A stretch of DNA of 64,000 nt from NCBI GenBank assembly GCA_025175895.1, contig JAKLTH010000283.1, forward strand, positions 1,550,001-1,614,000, given 5' to 3'. The position numbers and the translations under genes were made by a program. A model generated the notes under the pieces. That model saw only the letters and a list, made by a program, of their open reading frames with translations. It did not search any database and had not been told where the DNA came from. The first letter of the stretch is position 1. Each line of letters opens with the position of its first letter. This DNA is from Wurfbainia villosa (taxonomy: Eukaryota; Streptophyta; Magnoliopsida; Zingiberales; Zingiberaceae). This document shows, in pieces, positions 45,877-57,345 of the stretch.

Positions 45877-46695
45877 ATGTCGAACGAGGACGAAGCCGCC
45901 GCCGCCGCCGCCGCAGTCGAGATCCGTGACGTTTGGGCCGACAACCTGGACGCCGAGATCGGCATGATCCGTGAGATCGTCGACGACTTCCCCTTCGTTG
46001 CCATGGACACCGAGTTCCCTGGCGTCGCCATCCGCCCCCTAGGCGACTTCAAGTGCTTCGCGGATAGTAACTACCATGTCCTCCGTGCCAACGTCGACCT
46101 CCTGCACCTGATCCAGCTCGGTCTTACCTTCACCAATGGGGCAGGGCTACTCCCTACCTCCTCCGAGGGGCGTCCTATTGTCTGGCAGTTTAACTTCAGG
46201 GAATTCGATGTCGAGCGGGATATCAGCAACCCTGAATCGATCGAACTCTTGAGCAAGTCGGGCATTGATTTCATCAAGAATCGAGAGTTTGGAGTGGACG
46301 CCAAGCGCTTCGCTGAGCTCCTCATGTCTTCTGGCGTTGTCCTCAATCATTCTGTTAGCTGGGTGACTTTTCATTGTCCTTATGACTTCGGATACCTCCT
46401 AAAGATCCTAACCTGCAGAATGCTGCCTGAGACTCGAGAGGAGTTCCATCAACTCGTCAAGATTTTTTTCCCTGTCCTGTATGACATCAAGCATCTTATG
46501 AGGTTTTCAAACAACCTCCATGGAGGGCTTAACAAGCTTGCTGAGCAGTTGGTGGTCGAAAGGATCGGTATCTGTCATCAAGCTGGTTCAGATAGTTTGC
46601 TTACTGCTCGGGTATTCCAAAAGCTTACAGAGAAATACTTCAATGGGGCCATTGAGGGATACTCGGGGGTCATGTATGGGCTTGATACTGATTGA
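45877..46695 (+). CDS. CAF1: CCR4-associated factor 1 (CAF1/POP2) deadenylase, intronless
   Basis: 272 residues, one exon, as is common for plant CAF1. This 3'-5' exoribonuclease shortens mRNA poly(A) tails as a CCR4-NOT subunit in the cytoplasm and P-bodies. All four DEDD catalytic acids are present: D44 and E46 in MDTEFPGV, D170 in FHCPYDFGYLL and D239 in HQAGSDSLLT, with H234 as the general-base position. Length matches the family (about 270-285). The N-terminus has an eight-residue alanine run coded by a GCC repeat. An upstream ATG at 45831 opens a 45-codon frame that overlaps the main start in another frame, so translation may be damped. The start at 45877 lines up with the family N-terminus. 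Confidence 0.96.
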   Translation: MSNEDEAAAAAAAVEIRDVWADNLDAEIGMIREIVDDFPFVAMDTEFPGVAIRPLGDFKCFADSNYHVLRANVDLLHLIQLGLTFTNGAGLLPTSSEGRPIVWQFNFREFDVERDISNPESIELLSKSGIDFIKNREFGVDAKRFAELLMSSGVVLNHSVSWVTFHCPYDFGYLLKILTCRMLPETREEFHQLVKIFFPVLYDIKHLMRFSNNLHGGLNKLAEQLVVERIGICHQAGSDSLLTARVFQKLTEKYFNGAIEGYSGVMYGLDTD

Positions 46696-47990
46696 AGGTT
46701 GAACGGTCTGTGATGCTTGTTATCAGACATCATTGAATTTGGAAAAGGAAAAAAGAAAAAATTGATGAGTATATACTTATGTGCTTGTGTTGCTCCTCCG
46801 TGCTAGTTCTTTCTTGTGTGTTTCTCATACTGCCTTTTCTTTAAATTTCGTAGATAATATTCGTAACCCTATTTCTTCACAATCTCCTGGACACCTCTTA
46901 TCCGTATCATTCAAGAACTCAGCTTGCTGCATTTTATACTGTTATGTTGTTTGTGTTATTCTAACTTAAACCCCGTTTGTTCTTTGCGAATTTTCTTTGT
47001 TTGCGTTTTCATCTGCAGATGTTGGTGTGCGTTATGTGTGGATAATTGGCTGCAACACCTCTGATAAAATCCTAAGTTGCTGTGCTAGGTATGAATTTTA
47101 TGCATCGCTGGAAATTTTCAGTGGTTTTCTTATACAAGCATGCTGTCGTGTTGTTTTTTATCCTGCACTTTAATATTTGGTGAACACTCTTGGTTTGTCT
47201 TATTTAAAGCATGAAAACTTTTTTTGTTTATTTCTTTGATAATTTGTATGGATCGTGGTTTCCTTCATATAATTTGTGTTTCTTTTGGTTCTATTGTAGG
47301 TTTTGGAGGATTCTATTTGCAGAAATCACAATCAGATAATTTGGGCTTTTACCAAAATCGAACAGGATATCTTTATTGGTTATATCAACCTATCAATTTT
47401 CGGTTGGCAAAATCTTCTATATTAACTCGGCACACTCGGAGTAAGTCCTCTTTTCTTGATTTATTTGTATTTGTTTAGTTTAATTTTTTTTAAGGCATAC
47501 CCTTGGTGGATATTTTTTTCAGAAATTGAAAGAAAACTTTTGATTCTCCATAGTTTTGAATGTTAATTGAATGAAGAACAAGCAATTACTGGAAGCTGAA
47601 TTAGTTGCCATTGTGCTTAATCTAATAGAGGAGATGTGATTTGAGATAGTAGTTGACCACTGTGTTTATCTTGGGTCAACACTTCCTTGTAAGTGTTCTG
47701 TGAAGCAGAGTTGATCCTGGGGAGGGCTATTGGGGCCTCGTCCATGGCTAAAAAATTTTTAACACTAAATATTCAAGTTTTAGGGTCTAATATTTAAATT
47801 GCAAAGTGAAAATAGGACTCAATTTTCAAATTTCGTCTAGGGCCTTAGGATCTAATTTTTAAATCATAATCGGCTCTACTATAAAGTATTAGTGTCTTGG
47901 ACCTTTGGACTGTAGTGGCCACCCATGAGGTCACAATTTCAGTTAAATGGATATTGAGTAGAAACTTCAATTTAACTTGCGTTTTTTTGT
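46696..47990. other. CAF1 3' region and intergenic DNA
   Basis: Probably includes the CAF1 3' UTR. A CATCTGCAG acceptor-like site near 47020 would allow a 3'-UTR intron, unproven. The segment 47705-47885 (GGGGCCTCG, AGGGTCTAATATTTAAATT) is a member of the dispersed family also at 22760 and 42930, with weak AGAGTTGAT/ATCGGCTCT ends. No further gene. Confidence 0.45.
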
Positions 47991-47999
47991 TTACAACAA

Positions 48000-48710
48000 T
48001 AACAACGACAACCAAGCTTTATCCATTAGATAGAGTCAGCTATATGGATCCTTCTATGCCATTGGGGTCTATTCCTTATTATATCATTATCTATATTTAA
48101 ATAAATTTTATCTTATTCGTTTGATGTGCGTATTTGTCATAGTTTCATATCGTCTGACTGGAACATTTATTGATCATCTAAGTACTTATTTGTACCATCT
48201 TAAACGTATCTCTCGGAGTTTTCTCTCAATAGATACAACTCCGACTTTCTATTTAATGCTCTCATTTCTTATTCTGTCCATCCTTGTATGCCCACACATC
48301 CAATTTAACATCCTCATCTCTGCAACTCCCATCTTCTGCTCATGTATTTGAGTTATAGTCTAACATTCAACGTCATGTAACATAACAGGTCTAATCGTCG
48401 TTTTGTAGAATTTTCTTTTAAATTTTAGAGATACTTTACGATCACATAATACAATCGATGTTTTCTTCCATTTCAACTATCCTGCTTGTATTATATGTAA
48501 GACATTTCTCTCAATCCTTTCATTGTCTTGCAAAAATGATCCTAAATACTTAAATCTCTCAGTTCCAGACAACTTGTTATCTTCTATTTTAACATTTGTC
48601 TCATTACGTCTAATATTGCTAAACTTAAATTTCATATATTATATCTTTACTAACTCTAAAATCTTTCACTTCTAGTATTTTCTGTCAAAATTCTAATTTA
48701 TCCCAAGTAA
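48000..48710 (-). mobile_element. LINE 3' remnant, 5'-truncated
   Basis: Reads as LINE on the minus strand. The left edge is the 3' tail (ACAACAATAACAACGACAACC), then the AAATAAATTTTATCTT word found in all copies, then the ORF2 C-terminal region in reverse. Frame is broken many times. Flanking duplications not found. Confidence 0.75.
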
Positions 48711-49110
48711 AACAATGCTTTTAGCATTGACCGAGAGACATCAATGGATTCAACATCAACTGACAAATAAAGTTACGCAATACTGAAAGTTACATATCTC
48801 CTACTCCACTTCTATATCGTCACTTCTTTATCGAAAACAATGATGCATGGAAGCTTTGATATACATAGGCTTTCCAGTTTAGTGTAACATTTCTTGGGTT
48901 CTAACAAGTACTCTCTACTCATCTTCCCCTCATAAGGCTAAACTCTTCTGTGGAGCATAGTTACTAAAATCTCGACTGGACCGTCCATTGAATCAGAAAA
49001 AAAAAAAAATCAGAACTGGACACCTCCTCTCAGGAACATAGATGTTAAAATAGGACCAAACTGCCCGTTCAACCGGAAGAAATTTGAATTAGATACTTGG
49101 GTTGGATTAG

Positions 49111-49500
49111 CTCATGGATAGGGGTGAGCAAAAATTTGGTTAAACCGAATAAACCGACCGAATCGAACTTTTTGGTTCAGTTTATTTGAAAATTCGGTTT
49201 TTAAAAAAATATCGGTTTATTCGATTCGATTTCGGTTTTGAAATGAAAATAATCGATTAAATCGAACTGATTGTCTTGAGCCCCACGATCTCCACTATCA
49301 TCAGTCGACTGATAATAAAAAATTTGGTTTGTTCGGTTTTCAACCTAATTAATCGATTTTTTATCGGTTCGGTTTATTCGGTTTTGTTAAAAACTTCGAT
49401 CGGTTCAGTTTGTTCAAAAAAAAAGTTTCGTTTATTCGATTTTGATTTAATCGGTTCGATCGATTCGGTTATTAACCGATTGCTCACCCATACTCATGGA
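49111..49500. mobile_element. hAT-type MITE with perfect 8-bp target-site duplication
   Basis: Direct 8-bp repeats CTCATGGA (49111-49118, 49493-49500) flank a 374-bp element. Its ends TAGGGGTGAGCA and TGCTCACCCATA are inverted repeats matching at 11 of 12 positions. An 8-bp duplication with a TAGGG-type terminus is diagnostic of the hAT superfamily. The interior is built of AACCGAATAAACCGACCGAATCG-like words and contains CAGTCGACTG (49302-49311). No transposase. Confidence 0.93.
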
Positions 49501-50230
49501 TCGTTAATGCAAAACATTGGCAAGGAACCAGTTGGGCTGGTTTTAAAAAATCTAATCAATTTGTCATATGATTTGAAATATCAAAAATGGTTTGTGATTT
49601 CAAATAATTAAATTTAGGATAAAAACTGTTTTTTTTTAATACTTTGATCTACCATTATAATAATACATCTAACAAAAATTTAAAACCCCTCATAATATAA
49701 TATAGCTGTAAATTGATTATTCTAAATTTTATATAAATAATTATTCTATAGTATTAGTAAATTACTTATTATTGTTTGCATTTGTTTATAATTCTTATCG
49801 CAATATGGAGCTCATCTAATTTGATTTAGGATTATTTTATTATTATGGGCCAAAATATAGTATAACAAAAGGAATATGTTTCTTTGTAATGTGGAATTTA
49901 TTTACGTGATGCAATGTCTTAATCATATCCATTATCTAGATTTATGCTTCATGAAAAAAAAAATCATAAATTTATGCTCTAACTAGTGGGGGGATCTAGT
50001 TCAGGCTTGTGAATAGACTCTCCCTGGGTTTACCTATGAATTTGTGGTGGCTCATAATTGCTCGTTTCTTCACATGAACAGATAAAATTCCTAAAAGCTA
50101 ATTGAAAATAGTAATTAAAAATTTTTGGACACAGGTATCTGCCTCTTCTGTTCTTCAGATATTCTTTTCTGAATTCTGACAAGGGCAATATGTACGTGTT
50201 CTTTTTGTTTTTAGCTGTTGCTTCTTTTAT
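49501..50230. other. AT-rich intergenic spacer
   Basis: No gene or element boundary recognised. Confidence 0.4.
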
Positions 50231-50580
50231 AGCTTATTGAGATTCATATCTTTGTGGCAAAATATGATAACGCTTGCGTCAAACGCTCTTCACGACCGGT
50301 CCTCCAATTTAATAAAGGATGGTAAATCATGAAGGATTTTATCTCGACGTAGTGATCCTTTTGCACGGAGGAGATCAGGAATTCAGGGCATTTCACACCC
50401 CGCTGGGAGCTTATTGAGATTCATATCTTTGTGGCAAATGTGATAACGCTCACGCTCTTCATGATTGGTCCTCCAATTTAATAAAGGATGGTAAATCATG
50501 AGGGATTTTATCTTGACGTAGTGATCCCTTTGCACGGAGGAGATCAGAAATTCAGCGAGACATTTCACACCCGGCTAGGA
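50231..50580. repeat. Direct tandem duplication, 177-bp unit
   Basis: The units start at 50231 and 50408 (AGCTTATTGAGATTCATATC). They share GGTCCTCCAATTTAATAAAG, GACGTAGTGATCC and GCACGGAGGAGATCAG. They differ by substitutions and small indels. Confidence 0.9.
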
Positions 50581-52676
50581 ATTGCCAACCCATCGGGGCG
50601 AGATTCACAGCCAAAATTATAAGCATGGAAGTTTAAGGTGTATCAACTCTGGTAAGATTATTTAACTCTACATGTGTCCAGTTGTCTATTTCTCATTGGT
50701 GTCTCTTTTTATTTACCTTCAATTTTCTTTTTTTCTTTTCTCTCGTGTCCATGGATCCTGTTTTATTGTGTTTTCCTCGCTGTATATTTTGATAGATCAA
50801 GCACTTAAAATTCTATAGGGAAATGCGTCCTTATCGATTCAAGATTAAAACATATACTTGCCTTTGATTCTGTGGTTGCTAATAGCTTCTTAAACTTCAC
50901 CCTTTTTGGTTTTGTGAGGCGGCAAATCTATGGGTTATCGGTCCTGATTGTGATATGTGCAGTGTTTGTATTGTGAGGCGGCAAATTATTTGATCTGCTC
51001 TTTTAATTATTTCACGTCCACTACATTTGCGGTGAATAACATAAATTGTCATGTCATCTGCCTGTGAATTCAATCTGCGCAATGGCTTGCTTGGTTCGGT
51101 ACGCATTGAACATACACGAGCCAAGGTTTATGTTATTTAAGCTTATTTGATAAAGCAATTGAAAATGAATCGAGATTTTGAAATGTTGTTCAGACTTGAT
51201 TTGATCTCTCTTTCTGAGCTTGAGTTTAGTTTGAATTTGACTCGAGCTTGATTTTTTTTTATTTAGATGTTATCTAACTTTTGATTGGAGCTTGTTTGAG
51301 TGAAACTTTATATCAAGTTTGTTTTTTTTTGTTTATTTACAAATTTGATAAGAAATATGTTAATAATTTTTATTTATTGAACATATTAGCAAACTGAAAA
51401 ATGTATTTAAATTTGTTAATTTAATTTAATTAATTATTCAAGTTTTATTTTGTGTACGTTAAATCAACATCGGCTTGCTCATGAACTTGATTAATTGTCT
51501 TCACATATTGATGCAGTTGGTAATTACATGAATGTTTGTTATACGAGATTTTGAAGTTAATTTTCAATGGATACTATCATATTTTGTCACATAGACACTT
51601 GATTAATTAACAGTCCAATGTAGAATAAGCATATCCTTAAATTGGGATCATCGGTCCATCCGTACTTGATCCAACCAGATGATTCAATAACTATTAAACT
51701 CAAAGGAAGAGACGTCGTATCCGCAAAAAGAGTCTAGTGACTAACACATATAAAAGTTGTATAATAGGACAACGGATTAATTTCTGCAAATGCAAAGGTA
51801 TCATATCCGCAAAAAGAGCCTAGTGACTGACACATATAAAAGTTGTATAATAGGACAACAAATTAATTTCTGCAAATGCAAAGGTATCATTTTTCCATTC
51901 GCTAGTTATTAATTTCAAGGGTTAAAAATTTACTATGATTTATCTCTTATGATGACCAGAGATAGATCGATAGAGACCATTGTATTAACGAATTTCAAAG
52001 CATATCTTGATTTAAGATTCCACTTAAAAGAGAAAAATAACGTGTCAAATTGAACTATATTGTAAATTTATTTTAACTTTGAGATCCCAACTACCATGTT
52101 AATCATCTTTGAATAATTTTCTCTTTGCAAGTTTGTCTCCCTACAAATATTCTTCATGTTTGTCATTTGTTTATTATTCAGAATTAAGTCTCTCTGTCAC
52201 AAGAAGGCACGAGATTTTCTAATTAGATTTCATAAGTTTTTTTAATCCCACGACGATCTGCCAAATTTAAGGAATATCTTGTTGACTCTTAAAGATCCTA
52301 CTGCCTAGTAGGTTATATAAACTCACAGGCTACATTCGATACAGAATGAATAATAGAACAAAATCACTAATGGAATTGAATGATAGATGAAATGGAATAA
52401 TTGTTCAACTGAAAAGAATCAAGTCAAATATAGATATTGCAATCGAAACATTTTGATATACCATACGCCAAAAGATAGAGAGCTCAAATGGTTATGAGTT
52501 CGTAAACCACAAGTATAAATAAAAATGATTTATTACAACCAATCAAAATATAAAGCTACAGAACAAGCAAAACCCAAAAATAAAAAATAAATACATTACT
52601 TGTGTGCACCTCAGACAATAGAGAAATAAGTATCATCACTACTCACAAGTTCTAACTGCTTCTGGTAAACAAAGTA
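50581..52676. other. Intergenic, with an 86-bp tandem duplication at about 51718-51890
   Basis: No gene. The units TATCCGCAAAAAGAG...GCAAATGCAAAGG start at 51718 and 51804. The remainder is AT-rich without recognisable elements. ORFs at 50897-51124 and elsewhere lack motifs. Confidence 0.6.
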
Positions 52677-55485
52677 TCATGTGCTTTCCAACAAACTATG
52701 CAGCTTAGGAATTCTCCGACGGAACAATGGTTCTAGGCGAAAAGAAGGGACATCGATCATCCATTTTTTGGCATCGTACATATCGTTCCATGCCTGAACT
52801 ATCTCATCAATCTTGAAGGCCAAACCTGGAACCAAAGCAACTCAGAAACTTTATCAATACAATAGGAAGCAGGTAAAGGGTGTCTAGATGACACCTTTAA
52901 GTGTTTGATGAGTCCTTTTCATTCACAATGATGCATATGTATTTTGTCTATAAATATACAGCTCGAGCTTTCGATATTAATGGTTATTAATCAACTCTAA
53001 CAAGTTCATGTCTTGTATGTTTTTAAGGTGTCGGCCAATAAAAGTATATAGATTGGTTTCTTGCTTTACAGCTTGATTTTCTTTGGGATAAATGATTAGT
53101 CAATCATCTTCTCGATGAATGCATTGCAGCATGAAGAGAATGACTTAAGCTAACAAACGCAGACAATAGAGTACAAACTGAAATTGGCACATTAAACAAT
53201 CCTTTTCGAACATGTATCCCTATTATAAAATACAAGCAAAGGAGATTGGTAAAGATAGTATGGACATGTGTAGTGATGGCCGATGAATTATATAGCCGGA
53301 ATTGTTTTGATCTAATCATGAAATCAACCAACTAGTTTGGGACTAACATGACTTAATGATGATGACATATTAACCAGCCATTCCAAATATTTAAAATACT
53401 GGATTTCAAGACCAAAAAAGTGTGAGAGATTCTGTGAAGAAAATATAGTTAAGTAGCGTGATGCTAATATTGTGCATGATATCTTTATGTAACGAATCAT
53501 ACGTTTCTTATGAATTTCCTAATAGACTGGAGGTGTCTATATTATGAAAACAAAATATGTTTATTGTAAATTATCGAAAATGAAAAGGAAGCACAAAGAA
53601 ATGTGGTTTTACCTTCTTGAGCAATACCATTGGCGTAGTGGTTTTTTACAATAACAGTGATATCGCCGGGGGAAATTCCAGCATGTTTAAATTTTTCCAC
53701 CGCCGCCATGAGATATTCTTCCCAAGTAGGAAGACCCAATTTGAATTCCACAACAGATCGCTCATAGAGGATAGTACCCCATAGTATGTTTATCTGAGAT
53801 CTCATCTTAGAAGACTGATCCTTTGCTTCATCCACTGAGAGCTCTTCGAAATAACCACCCATCTTTTCAAAGAGACTCTTTCCCTCTGTGGATTTCGAGT
53901 GGTCTGCTACTTCCTGTTCTTCCATCGTCGCCCACATTATCATGCCTTTTTCCATGTTATCCTCAGCATCATTGAATAAACCAAAGATCTCTTCTGAAGG
54001 CCAAATGTCGGGTTCGCTGTCGCTCCCAAAGTAATAATACCAAGAAAGCCTTGCTTGTTCAAACTGTTGCTGAGCAAGTGCAATATGCCCTTCATAAAAG
54101 TCAGGTTTAACTTTTAAGGATTCTTCGTATCGCTTCCCAGCCTTAATATACTCAGACTGTGCCCAGTTGTATGTACCTTTGATCCTTTCTAACATTGATT
54201 CCTTGGAATCATCTTCTGACAAGAACAACCTTTTCCTCGCTCGACACATATGGACATTTCCCCAATTGAACAAGGCAAGTGCAACCATCTCCTGAAATTT
54301 TCCCTCGGCAATTTTAAAAATTTCCTGTGCTTCTTCGGTAGTGACAGTATCTTCTATTGCTTCATAATACATTTTCATACCGAGCTCATGAAGGTTCAGA
54401 TATGCATCAGAACTAAGACCCAGTTGATTCTTAAATAAGTGAGCAAATTGCACAATCCAGTCATCGATATAACTAGGCAATGTTTTCACTTCCTCTTTTT
54501 CGATGCTTCCATTTTCTGAAATATTATGCTTCCTTCCGTCGCCTCTCAAAGAAGAACTAGAATCGACATCCTCCAGCCAAGGTTCATGCTCAGGACTAAC
54601 TTCTGTTAGATACAGTCTGACCGAGCCTTGAGGTTCTGCAGATTCTTCAGCCCACCTTAGCTCTTCAGATGTTGTGATTGTCACAAAGTCGCCCTCCTTG
54701 TCCTTGTACTTGATAAGGACGGCCTTCAGGTTTGGAAACTTCTTACCCACAGTCTCCCTCAGATGCAACATAGTACAATTAGCGGGTATTTGGACCCATC
54801 TTATATCGTCCCCGAACACTAACTTCACACCTTTCATAGGTTCTTCCTGCACTTCAGTGTGCTTAATTTCTTCAGATGCCTTCTCTTGCGCTTTTCGGCT
54901 CTTCTTCCTATTCTTCTTTGAACCCACTACCGGAGCATCAGGAAGTGAAAGAGCTGCAGTTCCATCCAACACCATGCCATTTGTCTCCATTGCTTTCTTC
55001 AACCTTTCAGACAACTCCAAGGCATTCTGGTTATTTGGTTCCCAACTCAAAGCAAGATCAATATCTTTACATGCCAATTCCAATTGATTCAATGCCTTAA
55101 AACACCTCCCCCTTCTAAGTAGGGCTTTAGTGTACCTTGGTGATGCCTCAAGGGCTAGATTACATTCCGTTACTGCTCGGGGATAGTCCACCGGAGTCGA
55201 CTGCATATAACAAGCAGCCCTGTTATAGTGGAGGAACGCTTCGTCGGCATGGTTCTTCGGAAGCAACTTAATAGCATTCTCATACTTGACCAGAGCCCCT
55301 TCATAGTCCCCTGAATGGAACAATCTGTTGCCCTCCTCTTTCAAACCCTGTGCCATATCGACAAAGACTTTCATGTCTTCTTGGAAGACTCTAGGACTGT
55401 GCTCGCTCGATCTGTTTTGCTTGGATTTGGGATCAGTAACTTTCCTGCCCGAACCCTTGGTTTTCTTTGCAGCAGGCTTGCCCAT
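52677..55485 (-). CDS. TPR-PB1 protein, PHOX family (CLMP1 relative)
   Basis: Two exons, 53613-55485 and 52677-52825, join in phase (Gly split) to 673 residues. Start ATG 55485 (MGKPAAKK). Three TPR units occupy about 45-155 (KEEGNRLFHSGDYEGALVKY, ALLRRGRCFKALNQLELA). A Lys/Arg-rich linker follows (190-203), then a PB1 domain (about 218-295) with KLVFGDDIRWVQIP and the acidic YKDKEGDFVTITTSEEL. Last comes a long helical C-terminal part ending in the family signature FKIDEIVQAWNDMYD and PSFRLEPLFRRRIPKLH on exon 2. Plant PHOX proteins combine TPR (Hsp90/Hsp70 tail binding) with PB1. Arabidopsis CLMP1 is linked to chloroplast separation via the cytoskeleton. This protein looks closer to PHOX1/3/4 than to CLMP1, a judgement from memory of the N-termini. 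Confidence 0.93.
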
Positions 55486-55985
55486 TTCCAATTATCAAGT
55501 AGAAAAGGAAACAAAATTTATGCTTCTGAGTTAACTGAGAAAAGAGAGGATTCTGAATAATCAAGGAGCAAGAGAAACCCTAATCCCGCGACAGGGATTC
55601 CACCTCTCCTCCTCTAATGGAGGAAAGGTCTACTTGGAGCGCCTTAGGAATCAATCGAAACCTAACAGCTTCGCAGAAATTACAAGAAAGGGAACGAGGC
55701 GAACAACTTATCTCGGCGATCGCTGCGGTGCAGAAACCCTCTTCCTCCTCCACAACGATCGATCGATCGAACGCCCGATCCTTCAGGCCTAAGTACCTTC
55801 TCGGACAAGGTGACTTGGGGAAGACGGAAAGGGGAGGCTTCTTCGAGCCCGCGGCGCGATTGCGTGGTGCGGGGAGAAGGAATCGAGGGCGGGCGGCAGC
55901 TCCCGAGAAGTGTGAAGGGACTCCGAGGCGCTACGAAGGAAAATTCAACTGCACGCGTCCGTTTGGTCGGTTGGTCTGTTGCGAG

Positions 55986-56003
55986 AGAGCAATTTTCACC
56001 CCC

Positions 56004-56038
<35 letters not shown>

Positions 56039-56055
56039 TCTATATATAATGCCGC
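55986..56055. repeat. (CA)n-(TA)n microsatellite
   Basis: A CACACACA run followed by a TATATA run upstream of the PHOX-like gene. Source of the artefactual His-Thr and Tyr-Ile ORFs. Confidence 0.9.
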
Positions 56056-56576
56056 CGCGACCGGCTCGCCATCGCCACGGCCGACCGACGCGATCGACGC
56101 GGCCACTCCGCACGGCCCGACGGAGAGTTTACCGTTAGCATACGAATCCGACGCTAACCGTCGGAATCACCAAAGATCACAATGATGCGTGGCGCCTGCC
56201 GCCGCGATCGGTGGAATCCGTGCACCGACGGACGGCCGAATGACTCCGGCCCGTCGGTAATCGGCCGGCCGCCGACCGACCGAATCGCGGCCGAAATCGG
56301 CCGCCCGATTCTAGCGGCCGACCGATTACACCGGATGGACCGGCGTCGGCTGCTGGGCCATCCGACACCGGATTCCACCGTAGAGGCGCGATCTACGGCC
56401 GCGATCTTTGATGATTCCCGCTTATCATCGATTCGGCCGCTAATCGACCATAAACTCCCGCAGACCGCGGCGGTGGACGCCGAGGATCGTCGACCGGCGA
56501 CGGCGGCTGGTCGGACGGCAGCGGCGACGACGAGAGCGCGTCGTACGGATGCGAGCAGGATCGATCGCAGGCTATC

Positions 56577-56580
<4 letters not shown>
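56056..56580. repeat. GC-rich, CpG-rich island of CGACCG/CGGCCG words
   Basis: About 520 bp, strongly GC-rich between two AT microsatellites. It is open in several frames on both strands (Arg/Ser/Pro/Thr-rich), which is composition and not coding. Word usage resembles the cores at 20650 and 28970. Confidence 0.5.

Positions 56581-56612
<32 letters not shown>
56581..56612. repeat. (AT)n microsatellite
   Basis: Pure TA dinucleotide run. Confidence 0.9.
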
Positions 56613-56614
<2 letters not shown>

Positions 56615-56731
56615 TTCAATCGAATTGTGATAAAATCACGATCGAATTTTAATCAGAGATTGTGGTCGGAATTTAGTCATCGTCGACGATGCCAAGCATG
56701 GGCATACGATTACGAATATATTGTTTATTCT

Positions 56732-56799
56732 CTATTACTGTACATGGCGCATCGGTGCATAAGAAACAGGCGATGGCGCATCGGTGCATAAGAAACAGG
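56732..56799. repeat. Short tandem duplication
   Basis: GGCGCATCGGTGCATAAGAAA is repeated about 30 bp apart (GATGGCGCATCGGTGC...ACAGGCGAT). Confidence 0.7.
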
Positions 56800-56901
56800 C
56801 GATTATAATATCTTGAATTGACCTAGTCTGTTCCTAACCTTCATTCCACTTCTTCACGGTTGTTTACTTCGAAAGATGATTAGGAAAAGGTGCCTTCCAC
56901 G

Positions 56902-57345
56902 CAGGGGTGAGCAATTGAACCGAACTGTTAAATCAAAATCGAATAAATTGATTTTTTTTTAACCGATTGAACTGATCGAATTTTTCAATAAAATCGAACA
57001 AATTGAACCGATCAAACTTTTCAATAAAATCGAACGAACCGAATTGATAAAAAATCGATTAATTAGATTAAAATTCGAACAAATCAAATTTTTTATCATC
57101 AGTCGCCTGATTATGATCAGTCGACTGATGTAAAATATCAATCGACAGATTATGATGGAAATCGTGAAGCTCGAGACAATCAGTCAAATGAAATTCATCA
57201 GTCGACTGATATAACAAATTAATCGACTGATAGTCTCCAATTCATTTTAATCGATTATTTTTATTTCGAAATCGAAATATTTAAAAATAATAAATTTTTA
57301 AATAAATCGAATCGAAAAATTCAGTTCGATCGGTTTAATATTTGA
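56902..57345. mobile_element. Relative of the hAT MITE, right end lost
   Basis: Starts CAGGGGTGAGCA and continues with AACCGAACTG, AATCGAACAAATTGAACCGATC-like words, as in the element at 49119-49492. CAGTCGACTG occurs at 57118 and 57199. The expected TGCTCACCC right terminus is absent. A shorter relic starts near 58449 (CAGGGGTGTATATTCGG). Confidence 0.7.

Noticed and set aside
55617..56652. Long ORFs (up to 173 codons) upstream of the PHOX-like gene
   Set aside because: Open in several frames of a GC-rich block between microsatellites; Arg/Ser/Pro bias only.
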